DNA of 64,000 nt from Betaproteobacteria bacterium (GTDB lineage: Bacteria > Pseudomonadota > Gammaproteobacteria > Burkholderiales > Casimicrobiaceae): NCBI GenBank assembly GCA_016717855.1, contig JADKEV010000008.1:135754-199753 (forward strand). The letters run 5' to 3'. Under the pieces are notes generated by a model that had not been told where the DNA came from, made no database searches, and saw only the letters and a list, made by a program, of their open reading frames with translations. How positions within the stretch are numbered: the stretch's first letter is position 1; every line of letters begins with the position of its first letter. Position numbers and translations under genes: made by a program. This document shows positions 49,714 through 60,353 of the stretch, in pieces.

Positions 49714-52558
49714 ACGACATCGGCCCGCCGGCACCGATGGACGCGCCGGACCTTGAGGCGCTGGCGCCGCGCCTCCTGGCGACGGTGCGCAGCGTGGCCG
49801 ACGAATTGCGCCCGCACGCCGGGCTCGCCGCCACGCTCGGGCTGGACGACTCGCTGGAGCGCGGCTACGGCCTGGACAGCCTGGCCCGCGTCGAACTGAT
49901 CGCCCGCATCGGCGACGAACTTGGCGTCTCGCTGGCCGATGCCGCGCTGACCGAAGCCGAAACGCCGCGCGACCTGCTGCGCTTCATGACCCGCGCCGCC
50001 GGTGATGGCGCCAGCCTGGCGCAGTCCGGCCGGCAGCGCGACGGCAGGCCCGCCGCGGCCACGGACACCGCGGCAGAACTTTATCCGCCGGATTCGATCG
50101 CGACGCTGGTGGGCGTTTTCGAATGGCACTTGCAGCGCCGTCCGGAGCGCGTGCTGATCTCGCTGTATGGCGAGGACGATGCCCGCACCGAACTCAGCTA
50201 TGCCGACCTGCATCGCGACGCGCTCGCGCTGGCCGCGGGGTTGCGGGCAACGGGACTGGGCCGGGGCGACAAGGTGGCGATCATGCTGCCCACGGGACGC
50301 GAGTTCTTTGCCGCGTTCTTCGGCGCGCTGTACGCGGGCGGCGTGCCGGTTCCGCTGTATCCGCCGGCACGGCCCTCGCAACTCGAGGACCACCTGCGGC
50401 GCATCGCGGGCATCCTGCGCAATGCGCAGGCGCGGGTGCTGGTGAGCGTCGAACGGGCAAAGCCGCTGGCCCACTTGCTGCGGGCCCAGGCAGAAGCGCT
50501 GCAGGCCGTCAGCACTGTCGCCGACCTGTCGCGCCCCGGCGCAACGCACGCGCCGCCCCCGCTCACCGCGACGGACGTCGCGTTCCTCCAGTACACCTCC
50601 GGCAGCACCGGCGACCCGAAGGGCGTGGTGCTGACCCACGCCAACCTCCTGGCCAACCTGCGCGCGATGGGGCGCGCCTCGACGGTCGGCAGCGGCGACA
50701 TCTTCGTCTCCTGGCTGCCGCTGTACCACGACATGGGCCTGATCGGCGCCTGCCTGGGCGCCCTGGTCCTGGGCTTTCACCTGGTGCTGATGTCGCCGCT
50801 GGCATTCCTTACGCGGCCGGCGCGCTGGCTGGAGACGATCCACCGTCATCGCGGCACCGTCTCCGCAGCGCCGAATTTCGCCTACGAACTGTGCCTGGCC
50901 AAGCTCGGCGACGCCGATCTGGACGCGCTGGACCTGTCGTGCTGGCGGCTGGCGTTCAACGGCGCGGAGCCGGTGAGCCCGGATACGCTGGAGCGCTTCG
51001 CGTCCCGCTTCGCGCGCTGCGGCTTCGCCCGCACGGCGCTCACGCCCGTGTACGGCCTGGCGGAGAGTTCGGTCGGCCTGGCCTTCCCTCCGGTGGGTCG
51101 CGGCCCGCTGATCGATCGCATCGACCGTGCCGCGCTGGCCCGTGACGGCGTCGCGGCACCGGCGCGGCCGGATGACTCGCAGCCGCTGCGCGTTGTCTCC
51201 TGCGGGTTGCCGCTGCCTGGCCATGAACTGCGCGTGATCGGCGCCGGCGGGCGCGAACTGCCCGAGCGCGAGCAGGGGGAGGTACAGTTCCGCGGCCCGT
51301 CGAGTACGCAGGGCTACCTGGACAACCCCGCCGCCAATGCCCGCCTGTTCGACGGCGAATGGCTCAACACCGGCGACCTGGGCTACATGGCCGCGGGCGA
51401 GCTGTTCCTGACCGGACGCGAGAAGGACATCATCATCCGCGGCGGCTTCAACATCCACCCGCAGGAACTCGAGACCGCGGTGGCCGGCATCGCCGGCGTC
51501 CGCAAGGGCGGCGTGGCGGTGTTTCCGGCGACTGACCGGCGCAGCGGCACCGAGCGCCTGGTCGTGCTCGCCGAGACCCGGGTCGACGAGCCGTTGCAGC
51601 GCCAGCAGATGATCCAGGCCATCACTGCGCTGTCGGCCACGCTGCTGGGCGCGCCGGCCGACGACGTGGTGCTGGCGCCGCCGCGCTCGGTGCTCAAGAC
51701 CTCCAGCGGCAAGACCCGCCGCGCCGCCTGCCGCGAACTCTACGAGCAAGGCCGGCTTGGCGTGACGCAACGCGCGCCATGGCGGCAGTGGCTGGCGCTG
51801 GAAGCCACTGCCGCGGCGGCGCGGGCCCGCCGCGCGTGGCGGGCGGCCGGCCGCGTGGCGTGGGGAATGTGGGCCTGGACCGTGTTCTGCACGCTTGCCA
51901 TCGTGGCGTGGTGCGGGATCATGACCGCGCCGCGCCTCGCGTGGCGGCGCCGTACGGCGCGTGCGCTGGCGCGCGCGGCAATGCGCCTGATCGGCCTCCC
52001 CATGCGCGTGGAAGGCCTGGACCGGCTGTCTGGGCCCGGGCCGCGCATCGTCGTCGCCAATCACGCCAGCTACGCCGATGCGATCCTGCTGGGCGCGGTG
52101 CTGCCGCCGGAATTCTCCTTCGCCGCCAAGCGTGAACTGGCCGACGTGCCGCTGATCGGCCCGGCGCTGCGCAGGCTGGACACGGCGTTTGTCGAACGCT
52201 TCGACGCGGCGCAAGGCGTCGAAGACACCCTGGCGCTGCAGGCGCGCGTGCGCGCCGGCGAATCGATGGTGTTCTTCCCCGAAGGCACGTTCCGCCGCGC
52301 GAGCGGCCTGCTGCCCTTCAAGCTCGGCGCGTTCGTCGTGGCCGCCGAGACCGGAACGCCGGTGGTGCCGGTGGCGCTGAACGGATCGCGCGGCCTGTTG
52401 CGCGACGCCGCCTGGCTGCCGGAGCGCGTGCTGTCCAAGTGACCATCGGCGAGGCGATCCCGCCGGCAGGTCCGGGCTGGGACCAGGCGCTCGCCTTGCG
52501 CGATGCCGCGCGCAACGCGCTGGCGGCGCGGCTGGCCGAGCCTGCGCTCGACGCGTGA
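49710..52558 (+). CDS. Fused ACP / acyl-CoA(ACP) synthetase / 1-acylglycerol-3-phosphate acyltransferase, 3' frameshift
   Basis: The protein has three modules. An N-terminal acyl-carrier domain holds a phosphopantetheine serine in YGLDSLARVEL (about 56). An adenylate-forming ligase follows (YTSGSTGDPKGVVLTH about 295, GLAESSVGLA, LNTGDLGYM, GREKDIIIRGG). A C-terminal membrane-linked PlsC acyltransferase completes it (NHASYADA about 784, FFPEGTFRRASG about 855). It may activate a fatty acid and transfer it to a lipid. The frame stops at 52442. The expected PlsC tail (VTIGEAIPPAGPGWDQALAL) continues in another frame to 52558, as if one G were missing after 52439. As written, the last ~39 residues are lost. 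Confidence 0.87.
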
Positions 52559-52688
52559 GGCGCGCCGCAATCCGCTATCCTGACGGCACTCCGGCGTGAT
52601 TGGGTCACCGTGAACGCGGATCGGCAGGAGCGCCGATCGCGGTGAGCGCGCCCATCCGGCGCGCCGGCAATTCCAGCGAGGGTGCATC

Positions 52689-53996
52689 GTGAAGCTGTTT
52701 CCGCAGGACGCGCTCAACCCGGGCGTGAAGAAGCGCGAAGTCTTCGGCTGGGCGATGTACGACTTCGCCAACTCGGGCTACACGACGGTCGTCCTGACGG
52801 CGGTGTTCGGCGCCTACTTCGTCGGCGTCGTCGCCGGCGGCGCGGCCTGGGGCACGCTGGCGTGGACCCTGGCGATCTCGGCATCGAGCTTGATCGTGAT
52901 GCTGACGACGCCGGCGATCGGCGCCTATGCCGACCTCAAGGCCGCCAAGAAGCCCCTGCTGGCCTTGTCGACCGCCGGTTGCGTCCTCGCCACGGCCGCG
53001 CTGGCGGCGGCCGGCCGCGGCGATGTCGGGATCGCCATCGCGGCGGTGGTCGTGTCGTTCGCGTTCTACTCGTACGGCGAAGCGCTGATCGCCGCCTTCC
53101 TTCCCGAACTCGCGCGCGATCACGCGATGGGCCGCGTGTCCGGCTGGGGATGGAGCTTCGGTTACCTGGGCGGCATGCTGGCGCTGGGACTGGGCCTGGT
53201 CTACGTGTCCACGGCGCAGTCGCGCGGCGAGCCCGCTACCCACTTCGTGCCGGTGGTGATGCTCATCACCGCCGCGCTCTACGGCCTGGCATCCCTGGTG
53301 ACGTTTGCCTTGCTGCGCGAGCGCGCGACGCCAGCGACGCCGGCCGCGGCGGAGCGCAACGGCGGCCTCCAGGCCTCGCTGGCGCGGCTGGCCGAGACCT
53401 GGCGGCACGCCCGGCACTACCGCGACCTGCGCTGGCTGTTGCTCTGCTGCGCGTGCTACCAGGCGGGCATCTCGGTCGTGGTCACGCTGGCGGCGGTCTA
53501 CGCCGAGCAGGCGCTCGGCTTCAAGCAGGCCGACACCATGCTGCTGGTGTTCCTGGTCAACATCGCGGCCGTCGCCGGGGCGTTCGCCTTCGGCTACTGG
53601 CAGGACCGGCTGGGCCACAAGCTGGCGCTGGGCCTCACCCTGGCGGGCTGGATCGTGATGGTCCTGCTGGCCGCAATGGCCACCGGCCCCGGCCTGTTCT
53701 GGGCGGCCGCCGTGATCGCCGGCCTCTGCATGGGATCGAGCCAGTCGGCCGGCCGGGCGATGATCGGGCTGCTCGCGCCGCCCGATCGCCGGGCCGAGTT
53801 CTTCGGCCTCTGGAGTTTCGCCACCCACGTTTCGGCGTTGGTCGGTCCGCCGACGTACGGGGCGATCACGCTGCTGACCGGGGGCAACCACCGCGCGGCC
53901 ATCCTGTCGACGGCGTTGTTCTTTGCCGGAGGCCTGTGGCTGTTGCTGCCCGTGGACATGGCGCGCGGCCAACGGGCGGCGCGGGGGGAAGGCTGA
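52689..53996 (+). CDS. MFS transporter of the UMF1/ATG22-like family
   Basis: The 435-residue protein has about twelve transmembrane helices. The family's opening KKREVFGWAMYDFANSGYTT is diagnostic for the UMF1 group (related to yeast Atg22). GYWQDRLGHKLALGL is the cytoplasmic MFS loop, and SSQSAGRAMIGLLAPPDRRAEFFGLW is typical of the second half. Substrates of bacterial members are unknown, possibly amino acids. The start codon is GTG at 52689. It lies 130 bases after the acyl-ligase gene, with a small GATCGGC/GCCGATC hairpin between. Confidence 0.85.
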   Translation: MKLFPQDALNPGVKKREVFGWAMYDFANSGYTTVVLTAVFGAYFVGVVAGGAAWGTLAWTLAISASSLIVMLTTPAIGAYADLKAAKKPLLALSTAGCVLATAALAAAGRGDVGIAIAAVVVSFAFYSYGEALIAAFLPELARDHAMGRVSGWGWSFGYLGGMLALGLGLVYVSTAQSRGEPATHFVPVVMLITAALYGLASLVTFALLRERATPATPAAAERNGGLQASLARLAETWRHARHYRDLRWLLLCCACYQAGISVVVTLAAVYAEQALGFKQADTMLLVFLVNIAAVAGAFAFGYWQDRLGHKLALGLTLAGWIVMVLLAAMATGPGLFWAAAVIAGLCMGSSQSAGRAMIGLLAPPDRRAEFFGLWSFATHVSALVGPPTYGAITLLTGGNHRAAILSTALFFAGGLWLLLPVDMARGQRAARGEG

Positions 53997-54047
53997 TTCG
54001 TGCCCGCCGCGGGCGGGACCTGCCGGCCATGCATCCGGCGCGCCCCG

Positions 54048-54556
54048 TCATTGTCGCCAGCCGCGATCCGGCATGCCGCGCGTGTCAACCAGCGTGACCG
54101 GAACGCTGCGCTGGCGCCGGATCACTTCCCGCGTGATGTCCGGCGAGCTCAGCCTCGCCCCGCGCGGGTGCGGCAACGGCAGGACGATTTCGTCGCATTC
54201 GAGCTGTTCGGCCACATCAGGATGTGAAAAGCGATGTCCCCCTCGCGATATTGCATCTGCACCGGCACCCCTGCCTGCTCCAATGCCTGGGCAGCATCTG
54301 CAAGCAGGAAGTTCGCCCGCTCCGACTGAAAGCGGCGGATCTCCTCCTGGGTGCGAAAGCGCAGCACCTGCCAGCTCGTCACCGGCTCCGCGACAAACAG
54401 CAGCGTCACCGCGACGTCGCGCCCGCCTTGCTGGCACGTCTTCGCATACTGGATTCCCCAGCGCGAACGTGCGGTCGCGTCCACCGGCAACAGGAGCTTC
54501 AACGCGCCCGCGCCATACGCTTCGAGTACATGCTGATTCTCCACTTGCATGTCCAT
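54048..54556 (-). pseudogene. Universal stress protein family gene, frameshifted
   Basis: From an ATG at 54556 (AAGGAG ribosome-binding site) the protein has a UspA-like fold: LKLLLPVDATARSRWGIQYA, VAVTLLFVAEPV, GDIAFHIL. The frame then diverges. In another frame the usual continuation appears, DVAEQLECDEIVLPLPHPRG through VPVTLVDTRG to a stop at 54048. This fits loss of one G (CTGGAT to CTGAT) near 54218. The corrected protein would have 169 residues. It is the last gene of the antiporter operon and its start overlaps the preceding stop. Confidence 0.8.
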
Positions 54557-54557
54557 T

Positions 54558-54950
54558 TCATGTCTCCTTTTGGCTACCATGTGCCTGCCCGCCTGCCGTG
54601 TAGACCGCCCGGCGGGCAAGTTCGTGATTCAGTCCGCGCCGCGTCCTGCGCACATGGATGGGACCGACCAAGATGACCAGGAGCGGAACCGCGAGCACGA
54701 ACTGCAATAGATGGACAAGAATCGGCGGCTGCGTCGAAAAGACGGAAGGCTCGACACCAAGCAGCCACGCCGCCACGCCGACGCCGCCGACAACACCAAC
54801 CCGCTCCGCCGTCTCCATTTCAGCGCCGCGCGCCTTGCCGAGCACGGATTGCCATGCTTCGGCGGGCAGTTCCTGAAGCCTGGGATACAGCCAAACCATC
54901 ACCACCCGATGGAGTTTCAGGTCTGGTCGAAGAGAAAAGACTCCAGCCAT
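54558..54950 (-). CDS. Hypothetical small membrane protein in the antiporter operon
   Basis: The 130-residue protein has two or three hydrophobic segments (VGVVGGVGVAAWLLGV and LLQFVLAVPLLVILVGPI). Its N-terminal RPDLKLHRVVMVWLYPRLQELPAEAW segment is amphipathic. I do not recognise a family. It lies 18 bases after the last D subunit and overlaps the Usp start, so it is almost certainly co-expressed with the antiporter. Confidence 0.6.
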   Translation of the reverse strand: MAGVFSLRPDLKLHRVVMVWLYPRLQELPAEAWQSVLGKARGAEMETAERVGVVGGVGVAAWLLGVEPSVFSTQPPILVHLLQFVLAVPLLVILVGPIHVRRTRRGLNHELARRAVYTAGGQAHGSQKET

Positions 54951-54968
54951 GACGGCACCCTTTCCGGT

Positions 54969-56660
54969 TCACCTTGCGTAGTAGATGACGAGGTAGGCAG
55001 CCAGCATGACCATCACCCACATCGCCATGCCGCGCGTGGACCAGGTGCGCACCAGCATGCCTTGCTGAGCGCGCCCGCAGGTGACGCTGGCGGTGACACT
55101 TTTTGCCACGCCACCGCCCATGCCCACCAGGTGCTTCTGCAGCACCGCCAGCGCCGCGCCGATGCGCCGCGCGAGCGCTGGCAGCAGCACGCGCCAGAGC
55201 CAGTCGACGTCCAGCGTGATGGTCGGCGTCCGCTGCAGCCACCGCAGCATGATGAAGAGGGCGAGCCCGGAGAAGAGCAGAAGCTGGATCTGGCTCAGGA
55301 CGTGCGCGGCCGTGTACGCCTCGTACTGCACCGGATAGGGCAGCATCCGGTACAGCGGTTCCGGCCATACGCCCAGCGCGATGCACAGGAACGAGAACAG
55401 GATCATCGCCCAGCGCATCGATGACGGCGGGTCCGCCGGGCGCAGGCCGGAGTCCTTCTGGAAGAACACGAACCAGGGAAACTTGATGCCCGCGTGCAGG
55501 AAGACGCCGGCCGACGCCGCGCCCAGCAGCAGCCACACCGTCAGCATGTGGCCGACGCTGGCAGCCTGCGTGATCATCGACTTGGACACGAAACCTGAAG
55601 TCAGCGGAAAAGCCGAGATCGCCAGCGCGCCTATGCTGCCGCAGATGGTGGTCAGCGGCATGCTGTGGAACAGGCCTCCCAGCTCCGAACACTTGCGGCG
55701 CCCGGTGGCGTGGAGCACCGCGCCGGCCGACATGAGCAGCAAGGCCTTGTATATGATGTGCGCGAAGGCGTGCGCGGCGGCGCCGTTGAGGGCCATCTCT
55801 GTCCCGATGCCGATGCCGGCGACCATGAACCCGACCTGGTTCACGATGCTGTACGCCAGGATGCGCCGCACGTCGTTTTCCAGCAGCGCGTAGACGATGC
55901 CGTAGAACGCCATGAACAACCCCACCCAGATCAGGACTTCGGTCCCGGGGAACCCGCGCAGCAACACGTAGACCGCGGCCTTGGTCGTGAACGCCGACAG
56001 GAACACCGTGCCGCTCCACGACGCCTCGGGATACGCGTCGGGCAGCCACGCCGACAACGGCGGCGCGCCCGCGTTGATCAGGAATCCGATCAGGATGAGC
56101 CAGTGCGAGACCGAGTCGGTGGCCATGCGCCCGAATGCCGCGTCGCCGCCGCCGGCGAGGTGGCCGGCGATGCCGGCGAAGAGGATCATCCCGCCCAGCA
56201 GATGGATCATCACGTAGCGCAGGCTTGCCGCGTACGCGGGCTTCGTGCCGGCGCTCCAGATGACCAGCGTCGATCCCACCGCCATCATTTCCCAGAACAC
56301 GAACACGGTGATGAGGTCTCCCGCGAGGGTCACCCCGATGGCCGAACCCGCGTACGCGAACGCCGCGGGCAATTCCATGCGGCTGGGTTGTCCGAGCGCA
56401 TACACGCCGCCGCCGAAGGCCATCAGGATGAAGATCGTCGCGAACAGGCGGGACAGGCGGTCGACCGCCAGCGGCTGGATCGCGTAGCCAAGCCATTGGC
56501 ATTGCCACACCACGCTCTCCGGCAACTGCCAGAGCAGCAGCATCGCAGCGAGCGGAAACAGCATGACCGCGACATTGCGCGCGATGCCGCGCAGGAACGG
56601 CAGGGCCAGCGCGCCCAGGATCAGCACCAGCCCCGGATGAAAGGCGATGCCGCTACTCAT
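54969..56660 (-). CDS. Mrp/complex-I-like antiporter D subunit (third paralogue)
   Basis: The 563-residue protein has about 14 transmembrane helices of the NuoL/M/N-MrpD type. The proton-channel Glu is in FVFWEMMAVGST and the Lys in FTTKAAVYVLLRG. The second set is in HAFAHIIYKALLLMSAGAV, preceded by RRILAYSIVNQVGFM. It is intact, unlike its two paralogues upstream. It probably moves protons or sodium as part of a multi-subunit membrane complex. It overlaps the 84-residue gene by 8 bases. Confidence 0.88.
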   Translation of the reverse strand: MSSGIAFHPGLVLILGALALPFLRGIARNVAVMLFPLAAMLLLWQLPESVVWQCQWLGYAIQPLAVDRLSRLFATIFILMAFGGGVYALGQPSRMELPAAFAYAGSAIGVTLAGDLITVFVFWEMMAVGSTLVIWSAGTKPAYAASLRYVMIHLLGGMILFAGIAGHLAGGGDAAFGRMATDSVSHWLILIGFLINAGAPPLSAWLPDAYPEASWSGTVFLSAFTTKAAVYVLLRGFPGTEVLIWVGLFMAFYGIVYALLENDVRRILAYSIVNQVGFMVAGIGIGTEMALNGAAAHAFAHIIYKALLLMSAGAVLHATGRRKCSELGGLFHSMPLTTICGSIGALAISAFPLTSGFVSKSMITQAASVGHMLTVWLLLGAASAGVFLHAGIKFPWFVFFQKDSGLRPADPPSSMRWAMILFSFLCIALGVWPEPLYRMLPYPVQYEAYTAAHVLSQIQLLLFSGLALFIMLRWLQRTPTITLDVDWLWRVLLPALARRIGAALAVLQKHLVGMGGGVAKSVTASVTCGRAQQGMLVRTWSTRGMAMWVMVMLAAYLVIYYAR

Positions 56661-56907
56661 CGTCCGCCTCGTAGTAGCTGTCCCGCCGCTTGAGCAGCAG
56701 GCCGATGCCTTTGGCCGCGATGATCATCACCGCGCAGGCGCCGAACCCGTAGAGCGCGTTGAAGCCGAACAGCGCCTCGATCGCGAAGTGCGGATGCAGC
56801 GCGACGGCCAGCTCGGCCGCGACCGTCAGCGCCAGCAGCGCCAGGAAGCCGCGCCAGAGGCGCTTGACGTTGCGCGGCTCATCGAGCCAGTGACTGGGCG
56901 CGCTCAT
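56653..56907 (-). CDS. Small membrane protein between antiporter D subunits
   Basis: The 84-residue protein has two hydrophobic helices (FLALLALTVAAELAVAL and FGACAVMIIAAKGIGLLL) and an acidic tail. I do not know a defined function, but its overlap with both neighbouring D-subunit genes (4 and 8 bases) marks it as an integral part of the complex. The ATG at 56907 gives MSAPSHWLDEPRNVKR. Confidence 0.72.
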   Translation of the reverse strand: MSAPSHWLDEPRNVKRLWRGFLALLALTVAAELAVALHPHFAIEALFGFNALYGFGACAVMIIAAKGIGLLLKRRDSYYEADDE

Positions 56908-58077
56908 GGTTTCACCAGCATCAGTTGCGCCAGAGCCAGCGGCACTTCCGGCGCGAAGAAGAGGACCACGGTGCCGGCCGCGGTCAGCATCAGGGCGATC
57001 ACGATGGGCAGCGGCGCCTCGCCGTGCGGGTGGCTTGCATCCGCCGCCGGGGATGCGCGGAAGAACGCGCGATGAATGATGGGGAGAAAACCCACGACCG
57101 AGAGCGGCGCCAGCACTGCGGCCGCGAGCACGACATAGGACAGCTGGCTCACCGTCGAATACGCAAGCCGGCGCTTGAGATTGTCGGCGCGCAGCGCCAC
57201 GACGGACGCGGCCAGGATGGTGAAGCCCGCGACCGCCACCAGCCAGTCGGTGCCGCCCGCGAGCGCGTCGAGCCCGAACACGTACACGACGACCTTGACG
57301 ACCGAGAACACGCCGGCCTTCACGACCGCCACCGCGTGCAGCAGCGCGGACACCGGCGTGGGCGCGACCATCGCCGCCGGCAGCCAGCGGTGGAACGGCA
57401 TCAGCGCGGCCTTGCCGATGCCGAACATGTACAGCGCCAGCAGCGCGGCCAGCGCCGGCGCCGGAGAGGTGGCCCGCAATTATGCCTCCCGCGCGGAAAT
57501 CGGTCGTGCCCGCGACATGCCAGGTGTAGACGATGGCCGGCAGCAGGAAGAGCACCGAAGTGCCGACCAGCAGGCCGATGTACAGACGGCCGCCACGTTT
57601 CGCGTCATCCGTTCCGTGGTGCGTGACCAGCGGATAGGTGACCAGCGTGAGCATTTCGTAGAACAGGAATAACGTGATCAGGTTGGCGGCGAAGGCGATG
57701 CCGATGGCCGCGGCGAGCGCCAGGGCGAAGCACACGTAGAAGCGCGTCTGGTGCGCTTCGTCGTTGCCGCGCATGTAGCCGATCGAGTAGATCGAGTTGA
57801 CGATCCAGAGCCCGGAGGCGATCAGCGCGAACAGCATCCCCAGCGGCTCGACTTCGAAGGCCACCGGCAACCCCGGGAGCGGCTCGAACAGACGCACCTG
57901 CGGCCGCGCGCCGGCGAGCGCCGCCGGCAACAGCGACGCCACGCAGCCAAACAGCAGCACGCTGGTCGCCAGCGTTGCGGTCTCGCGCAGGTTGGGCCGG
58001 CGGCCGCACAGCGCGATCGCGGCGGACCCGAGGAGCGGAATCGCGAGCGCAGCCACGATCAGATCGGGACCGCTCAT
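56904..58077 (-). pseudogene. Antiporter D subunit (second paralogue), frameshifted and internally deleted
   Basis: The ATG at 58077 opens a NuoL/MrpD-type protein with the Glu motif LFLFYEMLTLVTYPL. Around 57453-57466 the frame shifts after GIIAGHLS and resumes as LAALLALYMFGIGKAALMPF, then AVVKAGVFSVVKVVVY with the channel Lys. After RRLAYSTVSQLSYVVL the sequence jumps directly to FLPIIHRAFFR. The HAF-K helix and about 100 residues that both paralogues have at this point are missing. The corrected length is only about 390 residues against about 490-560 expected. Confidence 0.8.
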
Positions 58078-59557
58078 CTGACCATCCCGGCCAGCATGGC
58101 CGCGGCCGCCGCGGCGGAGCCCATCGAAACCGACGTCTCGAGGCCGAACCAGACGATGGCCGCCGTCAGGATCAGCGCCGGAATCAGCATCCCCAGCGGT
58201 GCCTCGCGGCGCGCCGGCAGGTCGCTGCGCGGCGCGCGGAAGTAGGCCACCTCGACGAACCGCCAGACATATACCACCGCCAGCAGCGAGCTGGCGACGA
58301 TCGCCAGCGCCAGCCACCATTGCCCCTTTTCCAGCGCCGCCAGGATCAGGGTCCACTTGCTGATGAAGCCCGCGGTGCCCGGCACGCCGATCAGGCTCAA
58401 GCCGCCGACCACGATGGCGAACGACGTCACCGGCATCACCCGCCCCAGCCCGGCAAGGCGCGCCAGCGTCGAGCCGCCGGCCACGGCCACGGCGCCGCCG
58501 ACCAGCAGGAACAGCGCGCCCTTGGTCACCGCGTGATTGAACAGATGCACGATGGACGCGGTCAGGCCGGTCACCGAGTCGAACGAAAGGCCGAGGGTGA
58601 TGTAGCCGATCTGCGCCACGCTCGAGTAGGCGAACAGGCGCTTCAGGTCGTGCTGGAAGATGGCGACGGCGGAGGCGACGAACATCGCCGCGAGCGAAAG
58701 GGCCAGGATGATCTGCGAGAGCGGCAGCGTCCCGAAGATGAGGCTTTCGCCGAACACCGAATAGTAGAAGCGGATCAGCACGTACACCGACACCTTGGTG
58801 GCCGTCGCCGCCAGGAACGCGGTCACGGCGGATGGGGCATAGGTGTAGGCGTTGGGCAGCCACAGGTGCAGCGGGAACAGCGCAGCTTGAGCGAAATGCC
58901 GACGGTCAGGAAGGCCAGCGCGGCGAGGACGGGGCGCGTCTCGCGCACCTCGCCCAGGCGGCGCCCCATGTCGGCCAGGTTCAGCGTGCCGGTCATCAGG
59001 TACAGCAGACCGATGCCGATGACGATGAACGTCGCGCCTATGGTCCCCATCACCAGGTACTGGTACGAAGCCACCAGCGCGCGCCGGTCGCGGCCCAGGG
59101 CGATCAGCACGTAGGTCGAGAGCGAGGATATTTCCAGGAACACGAAGATGTTGAACGCGTCGCCCGTGATCGTGATGCCCAGCAGCCCGGTGAGGCACAG
59201 GGCGAACATCGCGTAGAAAAGATTGTGCAGTTCCTGCGGAATCTCCCGCTCGATGCTGGCGCGGCTGTACGGCAGGGTGATCGCGGCCATGCCCGCGACG
59301 ATCAGCAGCACGAAGCTCGACAGGCGGTCGACCCGGTACTCGATGCCCCAGGGCGGGGGCCAGCTGCCGATCGCGTAGGAGACCGTCGCCCCGTCGCGGG
59401 CGACCAGCCACAGCGCGAGCGCGATGGCGAAGGCGGCCCAGGCGGCGCCGGTGACGACCAGAAATGCCAGGGCGCCGCGCCGGACCAGCACGGCCAGCGG
59501 CGCGGCAACCAGGGGTATGACCACCTGCAGCGCGGGGAAATGCTGGCTGAAACTCAT
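58074..59557 (-). pseudogene. Antiporter D subunit (first paralogue), frameshifted
   Basis: The ATG at 59557 opens a MrpD-type protein (FVFLEISSLSTYVLIALGR with the channel Glu). After FLTVGISLKL the frame diverges. The conserved continuation ALFPLHLWLPNAYTYAPSA is in another frame, fitting loss of one G (CTGGCG to CTGCG) at 58883. The rest is normal: TATKVSVYVLIR, RLFAYSSVAQIGYITLG, NHAVTKGALFLLVGG, to a stop at 58074. The corrected product would have 494 residues, the usual MrpD length. It overlaps genes on both sides by 4 bases. Confidence 0.85.
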
Positions 59558-59931
59558 CGGCGCTGCCCGTCGCCGCCGGGCTCGCCTTCGTCGGACGCCA
59601 GGATGTCGTCTTCCTCGATCGTGTCGTAGGCTTCGCGGATGCGCACCACCAGCGCCAGGCCGAGCGCGAGCGTGGCCACGCCCACGACGATGGCCGTGAG
59701 GATCAGCACGTGCGGCAGCGGATTGGAATACACCTTGAAGTTGGCGTCGATGATCGGCGCCGTGCCCCCGATCAACTTCCCGGGCGCGATGTAGAGCATG
59801 TAGACGGAGGTCTGGAAGACGCCCAGCCCCACCAGCTTCTTGATCAGGTTGCCGCGGGCGATGACGATGTACAGGCCGGCCACCATCAGGAAGATGGTGA
59901 TGGCGTAGCTGAAGTGGCTCCAGAAACTCAT
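59554..59931 (-). CDS. mrpC: Mrp antiporter subunit C (NuoK-like)
   Basis: The 125-residue protein has three transmembrane helices of the NuoK/MnhC type (FLMVAGLYIVIARGNLIKKLVGL, SVYMLYIA, and NPLPHVLILTAIVVGVATLAL). The GLxxxxxxxNLIKK and ALVLTAIVV-like segments are family marks. The extended acidic C-terminus is common in this subgroup. It overlaps the B and D genes by 4 bases each. Confidence 0.9.
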   Translation of the reverse strand: MSFWSHFSYAITIFLMVAGLYIVIARGNLIKKLVGLGVFQTSVYMLYIAPGKLIGGTAPIIDANFKVYSNPLPHVLILTAIVVGVATLALGLALVVRIREAYDTIEEDDILASDEGEPGGDGQRR

Positions 59932-60353
59932 TCCGGATCCCTGCCGCGCGAGGCGAACATGTAGAAGATCTTGAGCATCACGCCCGAAACGGTGACCGCG
60001 ACGCCGACCTCCACCCAGAAGATGCCGCGGTGCTGGCCGTGAGCCGGATCGTGATCGAGGACGAAGTAGTCGAGGTAGTTGCCGCCGAGGAACAGTCCCG
60101 CCAGCCCGACCCCGGCGTAGATGAGCACGCCGCAGGCGACCATGGTCTCGACGACCCGGTCGGGCATCGCCTTGCGCGCGGCATCGAGGCCGTAGATGAG
60201 CCCGTAGAAGATGATCGCCGCCGCGATGATCACGCCCGCCTGAAAGCCGCCGCCGGGGCCGAAATCGCCATGGAACTGCACGTAGAGCGCGAAGAGCAGG
60301 ATGAACGGGATCAGCAGCTTCGCGACGACCCGCAGGACCAGGTTGTGCCTCAC
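59928..60353 (-). CDS. mrpB: Mrp antiporter subunit B (MnhB domain)
   Basis: The 141-residue protein is the MnhB/MrpB membrane subunit: LLIPFILLFALYVQFHGDFG, PGGGFQAGVIIAAAIIFYGLIYG and the C-terminal GVAVTVSGVMLKIFYMF. The GTG start at 60353 overlaps the stop of the DUF4040 gene (GTGA). A short HDPAHGQHRG insert near residue 100 is noticeable. Confidence 0.9.
   Translation of the reverse strand: MRHNLVLRVVAKLLIPFILLFALYVQFHGDFGPGGGFQAGVIIAAAIIFYGLIYGLDAARKAMPDRVVETMVACGVLIYAGVGLAGLFLGGNYLDYFVLDHDPAHGQHRGIFWVEVGVAVTVSGVMLKIFYMFASRGRDPE

Noticed and set aside
48729..52214. Very long open frame on the minus strand running through the whole acyl-ligase gene
   Set aside because: Only its last 242 codons are a real gene (SDR). 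The rest is Arg/Ala/Gly/His-rich antisense of the conserved ligase, a common GC-rich artefact.
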